Shown here: positions 1-12,800 of the stretch, in pieces | How the letters are laid out: each line of letters starts with the position of its first letter | Position numbering within the stretch: position 1 is the stretch's first letter | Assembly (NCBI GenBank): GCA_963281255.1 | Contig: OY725494.1 | Location: 3,051,934-3,115,933 of the forward strand | Source of the DNA: Aphrocallistes beatrix | Taxonomy: Eukaryota; Porifera; Hexactinellida; Sceptrulophora; Aphrocallistidae | Direction: 5' to 3' | Length of the DNA: 64,000 nt | Program-made: the position numbers and the translations under genes | Notes under the pieces: generated by a model | The model's database searches: none | What the model saw: only the letters and a program-made list of their open reading frames with translations | What the model was told of the DNA's origin: nothing

Positions 1-632
1 AGAGTTCTATCAGATCTAAACTTATCCCAGCTCTGACAGATGTCAGCAGCCTCTCTTCCCTATTCCGTCCCTCCGACCCTAACTTAATAGACGCCCTAGC
101 TAGCCAGAGGAACGCTCTCGCTACCTCGCTAGGTCTGGGACAAGTGGATGAGGTGTTATACTTCGTGCTCTCCTCAGTTCCCTCCGAGTGCCAAGAGCTG
201 GTACGGTCAGGATTATTAGCTCACACAGAACAAACACAAACACTGAAACAGCGGAGTTTCACTTTGAAGTCTGTAACTCATGATACTTATTATCCGGACT
301 CGGAAGGATTCCTTACTGTGGACGCTACAGACACACACCATGGATACTTCGTAGCTTCTCTCCACCGAAACCCTCCTCCCCCTGCTCCCAAGCCCGTGGA
401 AGTGATTGAGAAGGCGTTTTATGACGGAATTCTTCCACTCTCAGACAGTGAATATGCTGATATGCCCGTCAAGAAACCTAAGCATAAGAAATGCCGCCAG
501 AAGCCTCTGTTCTCTTCCTCCAAGGAGTCTATCCCGATGACATTCACGGCTAAGCAGAAGATAACGAAGAAACATGTATTTACCTCGAATTTGAATGACA
601 TAACTCTCCACAACAACAAACCATTCCGTTAG
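1..632 (+). CDS. 3' part of an unrecognised protein-coding gene
   Basis: An open frame runs from the window edge (codons from base 3) to a TAG at 630-632, giving about 209 residues without an internal stop. The start lies upstream of the window. The N-terminal half is hydrophilic and helical-looking (motif SLFRPSDPNLIDALASQRN); a proline run (NPPPPAP) follows, then a strongly basic tail (KKPKHKKCRQK) that could be a nuclear localisation signal. No membrane segment or known domain is visible. It is transcribed in the same direction as the downstream receptor. I do not recognise the family, and the nuclear suggestion rests only on the basic tail. Confidence 0.6.
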   Translation, partial: SSIRSKLIPALTDVSSLSSLFRPSDPNLIDALASQRNALATSLGLGQVDEVLYFVLSSVPSECQELVRSGLLAHTEQTQTLKQRSFTLKSVTHDTYYPDSEGFLTVDATDTHHGYFVASLHRNPPPPAPKPVEVIEKAFYDGILPLSDSEYADMPVKKPKHKKCRQKPLFSSSKESIPMTFTAKQKITKKHVFTSNLNDITLHNNKPFR

Positions 633-1353
633 TTGTTTCTATAATTAATGTTTCGCAATATATATTCTTCATCTGACTGGACACTACTATACCACTGCTT
701 TTTATTCATTCTCTATATTTCATCCATACATTCCATTTCAGAACTCATATTACAAATTCATACTGTTCCATATTGTTATAATTTGTTTACTTTGGGAGTA
801 TAATTACTTTTAACTTGTACACAATCAAGTTGCTTGTGCGAATACGAGTAACATTATTAGATTCCCTAATCGTCACCATTATGAACGCACTTCTTAGTCC
901 TGCAGGATTTCTAAGTGGAGACATATAATGTTTAGCTAAGCATAGAAAATTGTCTCAACTATACAGATTCCACCTACGTATTTTGATTCGAGCAATTCAC
1001 AATAATTATGTCCGCAATCCCCCATAGTGTATATGGCTCCTCTGGTTAGCATATTCTCTCGTGTTTATGCAAATCTAGAATGTAATGGTTTCTATCAGAC
1101 AGTTGTCTTCTATTGATAATGATATCTAGATGAGAAATAGTCTCAGTGTCTATGCAGAAGAATGGCGTTCATCTGTGTTAGTGATAATATAAGATATCCA
1201 CTTAAAATGCAAAGTCTATTTCAAACTAGTTCTCCGTCTTAAATGATTTTATTCTTCATAATTATCCTATGCTAGTGTATTCTATTTATTTATTATTTAT
1301 TTCTCTCTCAGTTCCTAGCTCTTAGTAATCAGCAAATTAGACGATTAACTCAT
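633..1353. other. Intergenic stretch, no gene seen
   Basis: AT-rich sequence between the 3' end of the first gene and the putative signal-peptide exon of the activin receptor. It probably holds the 3' UTR of the first gene and the receptor promoter. No repeat or conserved coding block was seen. Confidence 0.5.
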
Positions 1354-4300
1354 ATGATCAGTGCTTGTATCATGCAATCATCAACAACAGTCCTTCTAAT
1401 CATCTCTTTTCTCCTGACAAGTAAGTGTACACTTTTACTTGATTTTACCTGTTGTATTGTTAATTATAATACCTACAATGATGTCAGACATCAAACTAAT
1501 AGATATCCCCAATTCTCCAGTATCCTTACAAGGAAAGCATGTGTTTGGCCTTACCATGTGCAGCTAATTATATTTATTGCCATAGATTCGTATAGAAGAG
1601 CTTGACTCATTGTTTCATTGTTGCTCAACCATCAGTTGAAGTAATTCCTTTTTGTTGCTGGGGACTTCGTGACTAATTCTACTGTTGCGTAAGGTAACTT
1701 TCCACATGTCTGTCCATGAAATATTCGACCTGGCTGTATTCCAGGACCGCATCATCCTTGGTGCCAAGCAAAGTTATACTTCTGGGGAAAAAATTTCCCT
1801 GTTGGAAATCTCACGGCCCACTTGTGACATCGTAGTGCGTCTTGATGTGATGCCGCTGTCTGGATTCGAGCGGTTCATCCCGCAATGTTACGGCCTATTC
1901 GGCATCATTCATCTGCTTACTGGTGCCTACGTCATCGTCATCACCGGTCGTGAGTTGGTAGGCGAGATCAGCAAGCATCAGGTGTGGCGTATCACCGCCA
2001 CTGAGCTGCTGCCTGTCTTCAAAACGGCGCGCAGCCTCAACGCTCGACAGGCCGAGTTCAACTCTCGTTACCTCGCAATGGTGCGTCAAGTGCTAGCCAC
2101 TCCCGGGTTCTACTTCTCCTGCAGTCTGGACATCACCCACTCCTTGCAGCGCTCACACTCTCTCCTCTCGCACCCCCCGCAGTCCCTATTCTCCAGGGCG
2201 GATCCGCGGTTCCTCTGGAACAACTACCTCCTCAAGGACCTGCTGGAGGTTGAGGGAGTGGATGCGTTCTGCGTCCCCATTATCCTCGGATTCGTGGCTA
2301 TCAAGAACTGTCGCGTAAATTCACGCGTATTCAAACTGGCGCTCATTTCCCGCAGGAGCTCGCACCGTGTTGGAGTGCGCTACTACACCAGGGGATTGGA
2401 TGGGGAGGGGAACGCTGCTAACTTCGTAGAAACAGAACAGATAATGCTACTCGAGACTGCTCAGGCTTCATTCGTGCAGACTCGAGGTTCAGTGCCATTG
2501 TTGTGGTCCCAGGCCCCAGATCTAATGTACAAGCCCCGCCCTGTTCTGGCACTTGATAACCAGGCGATAAGTTTCAATAAACATTTCGCAGAACAAATTA
2601 ATACTTATGGCAATCAGTTGGTTCTAAACCTGCTAGATAATAAAGGAAACGAGAAAATGCTCAGTGAGAATTTCAAGTTGCAAGTGAACGAATCCGGCCT
2701 AGGAATTTCCTACACTCATTTCGACTTCCACAAGGAGTGTTCCAAGTTACGCTGGTACAACCTATTCAAGCTCATGGACATCTTGGAGCAAGCTCAAGAT
2801 GAGATGGGCTTCTTCTTTCAGTCAGGAAATATAGACAATTCAACTCTGCAGAAAGGAATATTCCGTACCAACTGTATAGACTGTCTGGACCGAACTAACG
2901 TTGTTCAGTCGATGCTTGCGCGTCGGTCCTTGCAGACAGTCCTGTGTAATCTGAACATTCTGCAGGAAGGAGAGCGGCTCGATTCGAATGCGGAGTTTGA
3001 GTTCCTCTTCAAGAACACGTGGGCGGACCATGCAGACATGTTGGCGCTTCAGTACACTGGCACCAAGGCGCTCAAGACTGACTACACGCGCACAGGGAAG
3101 CGCGGGTTCCCCGGTATGCTGCGGGACGGGTACAACTCCTGTATCCGTTATGTGTACAACAACTTCAACGATGGGTTCCGGCAGGACTCCCTGGATCTGT
3201 TTGTAGGGAACTATCAGGTAAAACCGGGTGAGGGCAGTGTCATGAATCCTTCTCCTTTCGAGATCAAGTCGAGCTATAGCCAGATTTTGGTGCCCACTTC
3301 TTTCATCATATTGTCTTCTCTCTTGTTCATAACGCTGATTCTCCCAGCCACCAACAGCTCCATGCAGCTAGCATATGTTCTGTTCTGGGGCCTCGGGGTA
3401 TCAGCCTCTCTCCTGTACATGTTCAGTAATGGCAAGCAGTTTGTGAACAAGCCTCTCCTGCGTGGGGGAAATGAGCAGTAGAGAAGTGGTAATTAGTCCT
3501 ACAACCTTGAGATTGTGATATTATAGTTATACATTATGCAATGTCAATTAGAATTCAATTCCCAGTCTTATTACTGATTCCAACCATCCATCTAGTAGGC
3601 ATCTTATTGCATGTAAGATGCATGAAAACAGAAGCCAATATCGTGTAGGTGCATGACCATAATTAATCTCGTAAATCAAATTCAATGATTTGTTTTGTTG
3701 ATTTTGTATGAATTGATTAGGGAGTTTACATTCTTAGGAATGTGAAAATTTGTGCGTAGCTGTTAAATTCTGAGTTACAAATATTTTGATATAGCCCTGA
3801 CAAGTTGTAATTCATGTAAGATAAAAACAGTAATTCGAATACAAACGTAAGTCTAGTATAGTACTTCCCAACATTTAGAATATGATTCTCCCAAGTACTT
3901 TTTTTAATCATATCTGAATTTCCCTTGTATATTTAAATGACTCACAAAACAAATTGGAAAAGGTCTGTGCATCCATTTGTCCGTATCCTCCTTTGATACG
4001 GTTGTATATACGTAGTCGGAGATGCAGGTAGTTCTCCTTTGTCAGTTCACAGGATCGAGGAGTCTAGATTTACAATCGCAGTCAGAACTTAAATGATGTG
4101 CAATCACGTTCGAAATTCTAAACATTTGAGGAACGCGTAACTAGGCTTGCGTCATGGAATAATTAATGCATTCAAAGTAATCATCTACATTCACACGAAG
4201 AAATATTTAAGATAAAAACGTTTTTTCAAGTTTCGACTTGATCGAAACTCAACTCAATTGGTTCTGGTGAGTAAGTGATTGCGAAATCCATAATGATTTT

Positions 4301-7300
4301 ACATTGCAGCTTCTACGGAAGTTTGCCGAGGTAATCATTCAATTATTCTTCAAAATGCTTCTACAAAATTGTCATGTCACAACAAGATTCAACTAGACAG
4401 TGTGATGAATATAGCAATTTGAAAAATTCAAATACCTTAGTAATAATAATGAATGAGAACTAGTTTATTTAAATAAAAAGCGCTGATTTTTATTAATATC
4501 TTGTTGGTTAGAATTAGATAAATAATATATTTGTGCATTGATTTACATTGCATCGTTATGCCCTATTAGTGAACATCAAAACAGTGAAAAGCCGTTCCAA
4601 CACTTGTTACTTTAAAAATATCAACGAAACATGTAACGAAGACAGTGCTGCGTGTCTCTACATCAAATCTTGTGATGAGTTCTTCGAAGAGAACGACTCA
4701 GAGCAGCTATCCGACCAACATACACACTGTTTTATACTTTATGACATTATCAATGGTGCAACAGTTCCAATCAATAGAGGTAAGTATAAAATGCTTAAAT
4801 TCATTGTTCAATCATTTTTCATGTTTTACCTTTCTAGGTTGTTTCTCGGCACCAGGGTGTGAAGAGAATAATTGTCACATGGCATCACATTCGAAGGGTC
4901 TCCAGCTCTACTGCTGCTGCATGGGGGATCTCTGTAACACAGAGAACTTAGTCAACAGAAGTCTTATTAATGGGAGAACCCCGCCACTTGCTACCACTTC
5001 CCTGAATGTCACCTCGATTCCAGGTACTCAGATAGAAGGAATTTGTTTAATTACGTATTTTCAAATTTAAAATATCGAGGTGTTATCTTTTAAAATACAT
5101 TAAGAAAAGAAAAGGAGTTGTGTACAACATGAAAGACTTGTATGTTGTGGAGTGACTGATTTTGTATACTTACAAGTTATTAACTCTCTGAACTTGAAAT
5201 CTGAATAACCGGATGTTATACAGCAATAATTACTGTATATCAATACAAACCGTATTTCCTTGGATAGTAACCCGGGTTATTTTTTTAGCCTTTTGATTTT
5301 TCAATGAAGTAACCATCCGAGTTATAGGTTAAATGCAAAGATGTAGTATTATGTTATAAACAGTTTTCTTAAGAGACAGCTAGATGTTACCCCCATTTTT
5401 TGGACGGAAATCATTCCTCGCAGGCTACTATTCGAGTATTATCGGAAATCAGATTTTCACACTTCTGATTTTATACCGTTTTTTGCGACTGTAGATTTCG
5501 AATTTAGTTAGCACACTTAGAAAGCTCTAACCATAAATATTTCTCTCCTCTACTAATTCTATACTAATTAAGCTATTTACTATTCGCATCCCTCAAATCA
5601 CTTTCTCGAGGTGCACAACACGGTCTTTCGACCGATTCTTTTTCTAATAAATTCTGCACAATGGATATAAGCATAAACTCGGAATATTCCCTTTTAATGG
5701 CAGTGCTATTAATATCCCGAGCAATTCCAGGCGCCTTGCGAATAATTCTTTTCTTTTGATGTTTCAGTTCATCCCTTTGATATGTATCATAATACAATTC
5801 ACACACCAGCAACAATCACGTTGTAGCATGCAAGCCATCTAAAGTCGCCATTCTTTTAACGCTCTTTTATGTAGCTTGTTAAAATTTGGGGCTAAACTTT
5901 AATCCGGATCCCTTCGAACCATTTCTTCTTTTCCCTGTGTTTACCAGTTCCATCATCTCCCTAGATTCAGCTGAATCCTTAACCACATTCATCATCATTC
6001 TCCTCCCCATCATATACCTGGTATTGTTTGGGCTCTCGATTCTGTCTATAATGCTGTATTGCTGCTGGAACATCTTGATAAACAGCAGTAAGCGAAAGTA
6101 CGGATACAAGATTCACAAAACTTCACAGGACAAGGAGATGACGAGTGTTCAGAGCATCATAGAGCTAAAGGAAAAAATCGGCACTGGGAGATTTGCACAG
6201 GTACACGCATGCTGTTGGAAATTTATTTTGTAAGGAACAAACAGATATTTGTGCATTTTAATATTTACTATTTTACAGGTATATAAAGCGGTGTCTGGTG
6301 AATCATATGTTGCTGTGAAGATATTTCAGTCGGGACACCAAGAGTTTGAGAATTGGACGAGAGAAAAGGATCTGTATCAGACCCCTGGCCTCTTGGAGCA
6401 TGATAACATTCTCAAATTCATATCAGCGGAGATAAGACAATATAATGTAACATTTCCTTCCGATTTTACCTAAAATCCTAACAATGCTGTTTTAATGATT
6501 GCATTGTTAGGAGTATTGGCTGGTCACGGAGTATCACCCACACGGCGCTCTAATGGACTACTTGAGAGAGAACACGCTCAATGCTTTAGTGAGTAATTTA
6601 ACTGTTAATTGTGCTCTCTATTTAATTCAAATTGTAAGAAGTTCTATTTTTCAACAATTTATGGCTAATTAACTTGCAATTAGCATTTTTGTTGATAAAT
6701 ATCTTCCAGGATCGGATCTGAATTATTCATGTGATAATTCTTCATTAATAATGTGATGAAGGGACAAGTACTTCAATATCGTGCATGTGTAGTGCTAATG
6801 AATTCCTATCGGATTATAGGTTTCCAAGTTAATCTGCAAGTGGTATTTATTAAAAGGTGGAAATGAATGATAATTTTATAGGTGTGACGTTTTAACTATT
6901 TTGAAGTTAGTATCAGTAATATCAAATTATTTCAAATCGCGATTTTTCGCTCCATGTACATCAAGAAATATCTCATTAGTGGTTAACACGACTATTAGTT
7001 TCCATTGTCTGCTCATCCTAGCGAATTACGAGCTCCTGTCTATCTTTGTAGTGGAATCACTACTCGATTCCTTGACATCCTCACGTCTCTCTCTGGTTTC
7101 TTTAATAGTTACTAAGAACAATATTTTACGCCTTAGGTTTTGCAACTGCCAACTTAGTACGGTGGTTAGTTTAGCTGAATGCAATTGATCGGCTATGATT
7201 TTGTCTCACTGGTTGGGTTTTACATTTTAATTACACACACAGTTCTGCGGTTTGTAGTATATCATTTTCTTGTATTCTCCTAATTAAACTTGAACTCTTA

Positions 7301-9266
7301 CAAACTCCGGATGTGATATATCACTTTTAGTTTCCCAATCATGACTATTTTTAGTTCAAATTCCGGAAGCAGCGATTACTTTACACAGCGTTTTATTTAG
7401 TAATTCGCTCGCATAGGAGAAACACCTCAAGTGTCAGTTGCTAGGTGGGACGTACCAGGTAGCGTATGGAGTATAATGACGATAGAGATAATATAATTTG
7501 GATCTATCATTCACACTCAAATTTTAACTGACAATGAGACCTTTTTTTATATACTGTTAATTTACTATCAAATCTCTGAACCTAGACTTTCTATTCTGAA
7601 GTGTGCTCATATCTCAGTTAGTGGTCGAGGATATTCTTATTTCTTAATATTAATTCGTTAAGTAAATTGAAATAATTGGGGTACTTAGATATGTCAGAGA
7701 GGTCATCAAATTCCATTTAGTCAGACGTTCAAAGATCTCTTTTATAATTTCAAATACGTGTCCTATTGAATTCATACATAATTCAATATATTTTATCAAA
7801 TCTCGTGGTATTTGCAACACATTTAAGAAATAATACAAACTTCTATCTCTTTTGCAAATAATCAGAGCATGAAATGTCTTTGTGTCTATGCATGCTCTAG
7901 TGAATAAAATTGTCGAATATTTGACCATTGGAATATACACAGCTTCTTGTGGCATCTTCATTGTTTAAAATGGCAGGTGCTATTCTGCTGAAATTTTTGC
8001 TGAGAGTTCATTCCAATTCGGCAATAAATGAATTTACAGGAAAAACTGAATCTAAATGTGTCAACTGCTGTTTAGAGTCTCTTGAAGTGTGCTCTGTCCC
8101 TGTCAGAGGGACTCGCATTCCTCCACTCCACCACACAAGTGAGCGGGGGGCCTAAGCCCGCCGTGGCACACAGAGACCTGAAGACTAAGAACATCCTCAT
8201 CAAGCCCGACCAGAGTGTAGCTATCGGGGATATGGGGATGGCTGTGAAGTTTGAGTCAGGGCTCGTCCCGGATATCCATGAGATTCAGGAGCAGGTCGGC
8301 ACGATCAGATACATGGCCCCTGAGGTGTTGGATGGAGCTATCAACTTTACCAAGGAAGCATTCCTACAAATTGACATGTACTCATTTGGAATAGTGCTTT
8401 GGGAGATCTCATCGAGATATTCTGAAAATGGTAATGCATTTATACTGCAGTGTATTTAGAATTTGTGTATTAGAGGAGCTTTTATATTGATTAAACCAAT
8501 GATGTGATCTCCAACAACAAAGCAGAAAATCCTTGTGAACACATCGCACGATTAAATAGTTGAAACTTTTCTAATTTATCATTGACTACCATAGGTCACT
8601 GTCCGAAATACAGTCAACCGTTCGAATCAATGGTGAGTCCGAACCCCTCAGCCAGGGAAATGAAGGAGCTGGTGCAAGACAAGAACATCCGTCCAGCGAT
8701 ACGAGATGACCTACGTGAATCCCACGTGAGCTAATATTCATAGTGACGTAACACTGACGTTGTTAATGCCTGAATCTATGAGTGTAATTACTTGTTTGTA
8801 GTTTTTCGCTACTCTTGTGCAAACAATGAGAGAATGCTGGGACGGGGAACCTCTGAGCAGACTGTCAGCCGCATGTGTGAAGGAGAGACTGCTCTTACAG
8901 CAGAAACAGCTGAAACACCGTTCTTTCTCTGAAAATGGGAACCTCCCAGTTAACACAGTCAGCAAGTCTAAAACAAGGGAGCTACACCTGATGATACAGC
9001 ACTCGGTCTCGAACATCACTTCCTTTGAAGTACCTCGCTACAGCAACATGCAGACGAGCCAGAGCTCAAGTATGTCTAACGTGTCCAGACGGACACCGGA
9101 GGGAACACCCAACTCCGCAACTAACATCCGCCAGCACCTGAACACAATCATTACTCCAAGCACTGGGCAGTTCGAAGAAAAGGGACAGTCCCCCCTTTTG
9201 CAGAGGCACAACAGCCTTCCAACTATTTCTGACATTTCAGGGCAATCATCTACTTCTTCCAATTGA
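1354..9266 (+). CDS. ACVR2: Activin receptor type II (TGF-beta superfamily Ser/Thr kinase receptor)
   Basis: Nine exons with consistent phase: 1354-1420, 4570-4779, 4838-5023, 5965-6200, 6279-6446, 6511-6588, 8076-8430, 8595-8725, 8802-9266, about 631 residues. Exon 1 encodes a hydrophobic signal peptide; its assignment is the least certain, but its phase-1 donor fits the phase of exon 2. Exons 2-3 give the Cys-rich ligand-binding ectodomain (HCFILYD, then YCCCMGDLCN, the type II Cys cluster). Exon 4 holds the transmembrane helix and the kinase P-loop (GTGRFAQV). The kinase shows VAVK, HRDLKTKNIL, VGTIRYMAPEVLDGAINF and ECWD...RLSAACV, diagnostic for ACVR2 rather than type I or BMPR2. The metal-binding motif reads DMG instead of DFG. 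No GS box is present, as expected for type II. The Ser/Thr-rich tail ends at 9266. The family binds activin/BMP ligands at the plasma membrane and phosphorylates type I receptors. Confidence 0.88.
1706..3481 (+). CDS. SACM1L: SAC1 phosphatidylinositol-phosphate phosphatase, intronless
   Basis: One uninterrupted frame of 591 residues, near the 587 of human SACM1L. I chose ATG 1706; the upstream in-frame codons lack an ATG. The SAC domain spans roughly residues 50-500, with the catalytic CX5R motif in FRTNCIDCLDRTN, the signature FVETEQ, and the TRTGKRG and DGFRQDSLDLFVGNY blocks of the family. Two hydrophobic segments near the C terminus (about 525-545 and 550-575) match the ER/Golgi membrane anchor. 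The family dephosphorylates PI4P and other monophosphoinositides at the ER and Golgi. The gene has no introns although animal SAC1 genes usually have many. It lies between the probable first two exons of the activin receptor, on the same strand. A retrocopy origin that has stayed intact is a reasonable inference. Confidence 0.95.
   Translation: MSVHEIFDLAVFQDRIILGAKQSYTSGEKISLLEISRPTCDIVVRLDVMPLSGFERFIPQCYGLFGIIHLLTGAYVIVITGRELVGEISKHQVWRITATELLPVFKTARSLNARQAEFNSRYLAMVRQVLATPGFYFSCSLDITHSLQRSHSLLSHPPQSLFSRADPRFLWNNYLLKDLLEVEGVDAFCVPIILGFVAIKNCRVNSRVFKLALISRRSSHRVGVRYYTRGLDGEGNAANFVETEQIMLLETAQASFVQTRGSVPLLWSQAPDLMYKPRPVLALDNQAISFNKHFAEQINTYGNQLVLNLLDNKGNEKMLSENFKLQVNESGLGISYTHFDFHKECSKLRWYNLFKLMDILEQAQDEMGFFFQSGNIDNSTLQKGIFRTNCIDCLDRTNVVQSMLARRSLQTVLCNLNILQEGERLDSNAEFEFLFKNTWADHADMLALQYTGTKALKTDYTRTGKRGFPGMLRDGYNSCIRYVYNNFNDGFRQDSLDLFVGNYQVKPGEGSVMNPSPFEIKSSYSQILVPTSFIILSSLLFITLILPATNSSMQLAYVLFWGLGVSASLLYMFSNGKQFVNKPLLRGGNEQ
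3482..4569. other. Non-coding interval between SAC1 and receptor exon 2
   Basis: AT-rich, with no coding block or repeat seen. It carries the SAC1 3' UTR and, if the receptor exon 1 call is right, the end of a 3.1-kb receptor intron finishing at the acceptor just before 4570. Confidence 0.5.
6589..8075. other. Largest kinase-region intron of the activin receptor
   Basis: A 1.5-kb intron between kinase exons 6 and 7 (donor GTGAGT at 6589, acceptor AG at 8074-8075). It is AT-rich with no coding block or recognised element. Confidence 0.6.
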
Positions 9267-9834
9267 CAACTTAATACCCTTTTAAAGAAATAACTTATTC
9301 TTATCCATTCCAATGGGAGTTATTACTGCACACTAACCAACACTGAACATGCCATAGTTTTGCTCTTGATATACATATTCTTGAAATAATGTATTATTTG
9401 CCAGATAGATTGTTGTATATGTTTGTAACCTCTCTTTTCAAATACAATTAAATTTAATAGTATTAATGTGCTCTTCTTGTTTAGTTAAAACAATTAGAGT
9501 CCAAACTAATGGTTCGTTTGGAAATCTCTTATAGCGCTTTTTCGACAATTTTTTCCTCCGTATGTATGTAAGATTATTTTTTGTCAATATTTTAATGTAT
9601 TTTAAGATATCATATATGTGTGTCGATTTTTTAGCAGGAAAGCAATAGATACCATGGACATTATAATCTGCGATACTACTGATGTTTGGGGCTAGTATAA
9701 AAGATCTAAATAGGGTACTTTTACCGAATTGACATTTTGAGTTCTATATTTGGTGTAACTAAATCAAGACAATACGCGTTTTCATTTATATTTGCCCATA
9801 AATTCGACTTGTCTACAATCTGACTGTTGTCATC
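9267..9834. other. Receptor 3' UTR and Pax upstream region
   Basis: AT-rich interval of 568 bases between the receptor stop and the inferred Pax start. A/T-rich stretches near 9440 could serve the receptor poly(A) signal. No repeat was recognised. Confidence 0.4.
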
Positions 9835-12800
9835 ATGATGCAAAGAACAAGTGAGCTATTTGTAATCCTCTGTTTAATTTCACTTTGTTTGTGGCTTCTA
9901 ATTTTATTACTTCTTTCAAGTTTATTCCTGTTTTTCACTTCAGCTATCAGCACTTCTAAATCATTCTATTTATTCCTGTTTTTGCATTATGAAATATTCT
10001 CGATGATGAATCATAAAACTTCACAATTGCACAATGAGTTTCCTTTATTTCGTAATTTCAAAAGGGACCGTAATAATTTTAACAGAATTAGTAACATGAA
10101 ACAGCAGATTCAATTAATTTCTAGCTCTCGAAATTCGAATACTCAAAATTCAATAATTATCGCAAAAACTACTCAATCTGATTCAAACATAAAATATGAT
10201 TTAGGCTTGAGATAATGTATTTAGATTAGATAATGAATATAAGGATTGACAGCATTGCTTATCATAAGTAATTACAATGGTGGATTTAATGAATAAGTTT
10301 TCAATAAACTAACGTTATACTCTGAATTTATTGTCTAGAAAAAGAAAAAGAATCTCACAAAGCACAGGAAAAAGAGTCGGAGCAATCTAAGTCTCCCTCG
10401 GACCGAACTAAGTCTACGGGGTCCTTCAATCAACTGGGAGGATTCTACGTGAATGGAAAACCTCTAAACTTCAAACTCCGAGTGCAAATAATCCAACTGG
10501 CTACCTTAGGGATGCGAGCTTGTGACATCAGTAAATACCTCAGGGTATCGCATGGCTGTGTTAGCAAGATCATCACGAGGTTATTCTTACTTCTATTTAG
10601 TGATCTGCTGTAACCTCTAACTTAGACAACTCACGAATTATATCGTGTGTGTTATAAATCATTGAAATTTAATAATACAAATAAGAGAAATATCCGCTTC
10701 GCCGGATATACGAATTAAAATTTTGTTCATTGGATAGCATTTTTAAAATGTTTTATTGAATGGTTGCTAACATTTCTTATTTGATTTTGAAAAATTATTA
10801 TTAGCAAGAAAGCTTTTTCCTTTGTAAGATGCATTATTTGAAAAGTTATTCACTAGCATGGAAATGGCAAACATGGATTTTATCATCAACAGCTAACTCA
10901 TTTTTTTAAAAATCCCGATTATTTTACGAACTTTTAGAATGCTATTAGCTAATATTGGATATGGATAAAGACAACAATACTAGCTCTTAAATTCATACAT
11001 ATAAATAATGTGTATACTTGTTTTAAATTTTCTCTTCGATTTGAAATAAATTCTTTCTCTAGATACAAGGAAACTGGTTCAGTAAACCCGGGTTTTATAG
11101 GGGGCAGCAAACCTAAGGTGGCGACGCCCGAGGTTGTCACCAAAGTGGCCGAGTACAGGACCAGGTTCCCCGGGATATTCGGCTGGGAGATCCGAGGCAA
11201 GCTCATTGATGACAAGGTAAGACTGACAGTCAATAGTATTAAGCAAAGAGTAACATAGCACATCCAACTTAATTAAACTGTCTGATTGTAGGTCTGCGAA
11301 GAGAAGAATATCCCTTCTATAAGCTCAATTAATCGGATCGTTAGGACTTTAGAGAGCAGAGATACTGGATTCAGAGTGAGTTACTCTTACCTACACCAGA
11401 CCATTACAGAATAATCCAGTGTAATCATATGTTCTTGATAGGATCTCGATTCCTGCTTTTCCGAACAGAACATCCCCTCTATGCTAGAGGCGTCTTTTGG
11501 CACTCCCATTCTCTCACCTCACATCTCAATGGGCCATCAATTCCAGAATCCCAAATACGCGCACTCACAACCAACAGATGACGCCATACCCAAGTCTAGC
11601 ACTGACACCGCCAGGTTCCCAGTCTTAAACACCTGCTCACCTGATGCACAGCGAGTGGAAGTCTCTAAGCCTCCCTGCAAGTACTCTACCTCCAACGCGC
11701 CAGCTTTTGATGGTACTTTAGCATAGATATTACTCGATACAATAATGAATCGCTGGTTTCTCTGTATTCTAACTACTCTACGAATAGGAACATTAGCGTC
11801 TTCTGCTACTCTTCCTGACAAGCAGTGCTATGACTCATCTTCAAACAGCAGTTACGAAGGAGTAAGTCCTGATGCATTTTACGTTGAATCACACTCATAC
11901 AAACTTTATTGATACATGAATGCACTGTAGAACTGGTCTGCTTCGACTCAGGACAGCGGGGTATGGAGTGACATGTCCGATCTCATCTATCCACACTCAG
12001 CTCCCAGCTACCACCTCACCTCGGGGAGTACCTCCGTCCTCTCCTCCCCCTCCTCTTCCTCCCTCCCCAGAAGAAGGAGCTCCAAGAAGCAACTCGCTCC
12101 GCATGCCCTGTCTGCCCCCACCAGCCAGGACACACCCACTTCCTCGCTCAAACTGTCCAGGAAACGCAGCAGGAAGGCTGCGGAATTGGAGGACCCACAG
12201 ACGGCTACAGGAGCAGAGGGCAAATGCGGGAACAGCTCTAAGCGTGCTCTCACACACACTGCCGCTACCTCGAAACCCTCTCTGCTGAAGTCTGAGTTCG
12301 ACAGCTCCTATCTCTCTGACGTCACCGGTTCACAACCGCTCCCCACCACCGGCTACAGCACCCTCCACCTGAGATGCCCGCCCACTCTGGACAACGCAGG
12401 CTACTCCCCCCCACACGACCCGAGGCTGCGGCATTCCTCACCTCGCGGACCGTATGCATTCGACGGTTCTTCCCTGCTCTATCCCTACTCCAGTATGGAG
12501 GACCACTCGTCTCACGTGCTGCCCTGGAGCCAGGATGGACACAGCGGACTCTACACAACCCCCTCTCCGCCTAGCTTCCACACAGAGCTAGACTTTTCTA
12601 CAAATAATTCCAATTTCTCACAGAGCTCTCCCAACAAGATGAACACTCCCTCCTCTCACCTTCCTAATCCCGCTCAATCACATGTTCCGGTACATCCTGC
12701 CTACTTCTCAGAAACCGGTACTTCTAACTCCCCCTGGCACTCCATCCACCAACTATCTGGCACCCCCCCGAAACGAATTCCTCCTCTCAAATCTCCTTTC

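Noticed and set aside
9851-10215. A 126-residue frame with a hydrophobic start near 9835
   Set aside because: Only the first 16 bases fit as a Pax first exon; the rest is AT-rich intron with a donor at 9851 and no conserved coding signal.
12743-12766. Pax octapeptide (HSIHQLSG)
   Set aside because: It shares only HSI and the final G with the canonical motif and lies far from the paired domain, so I do not call it.
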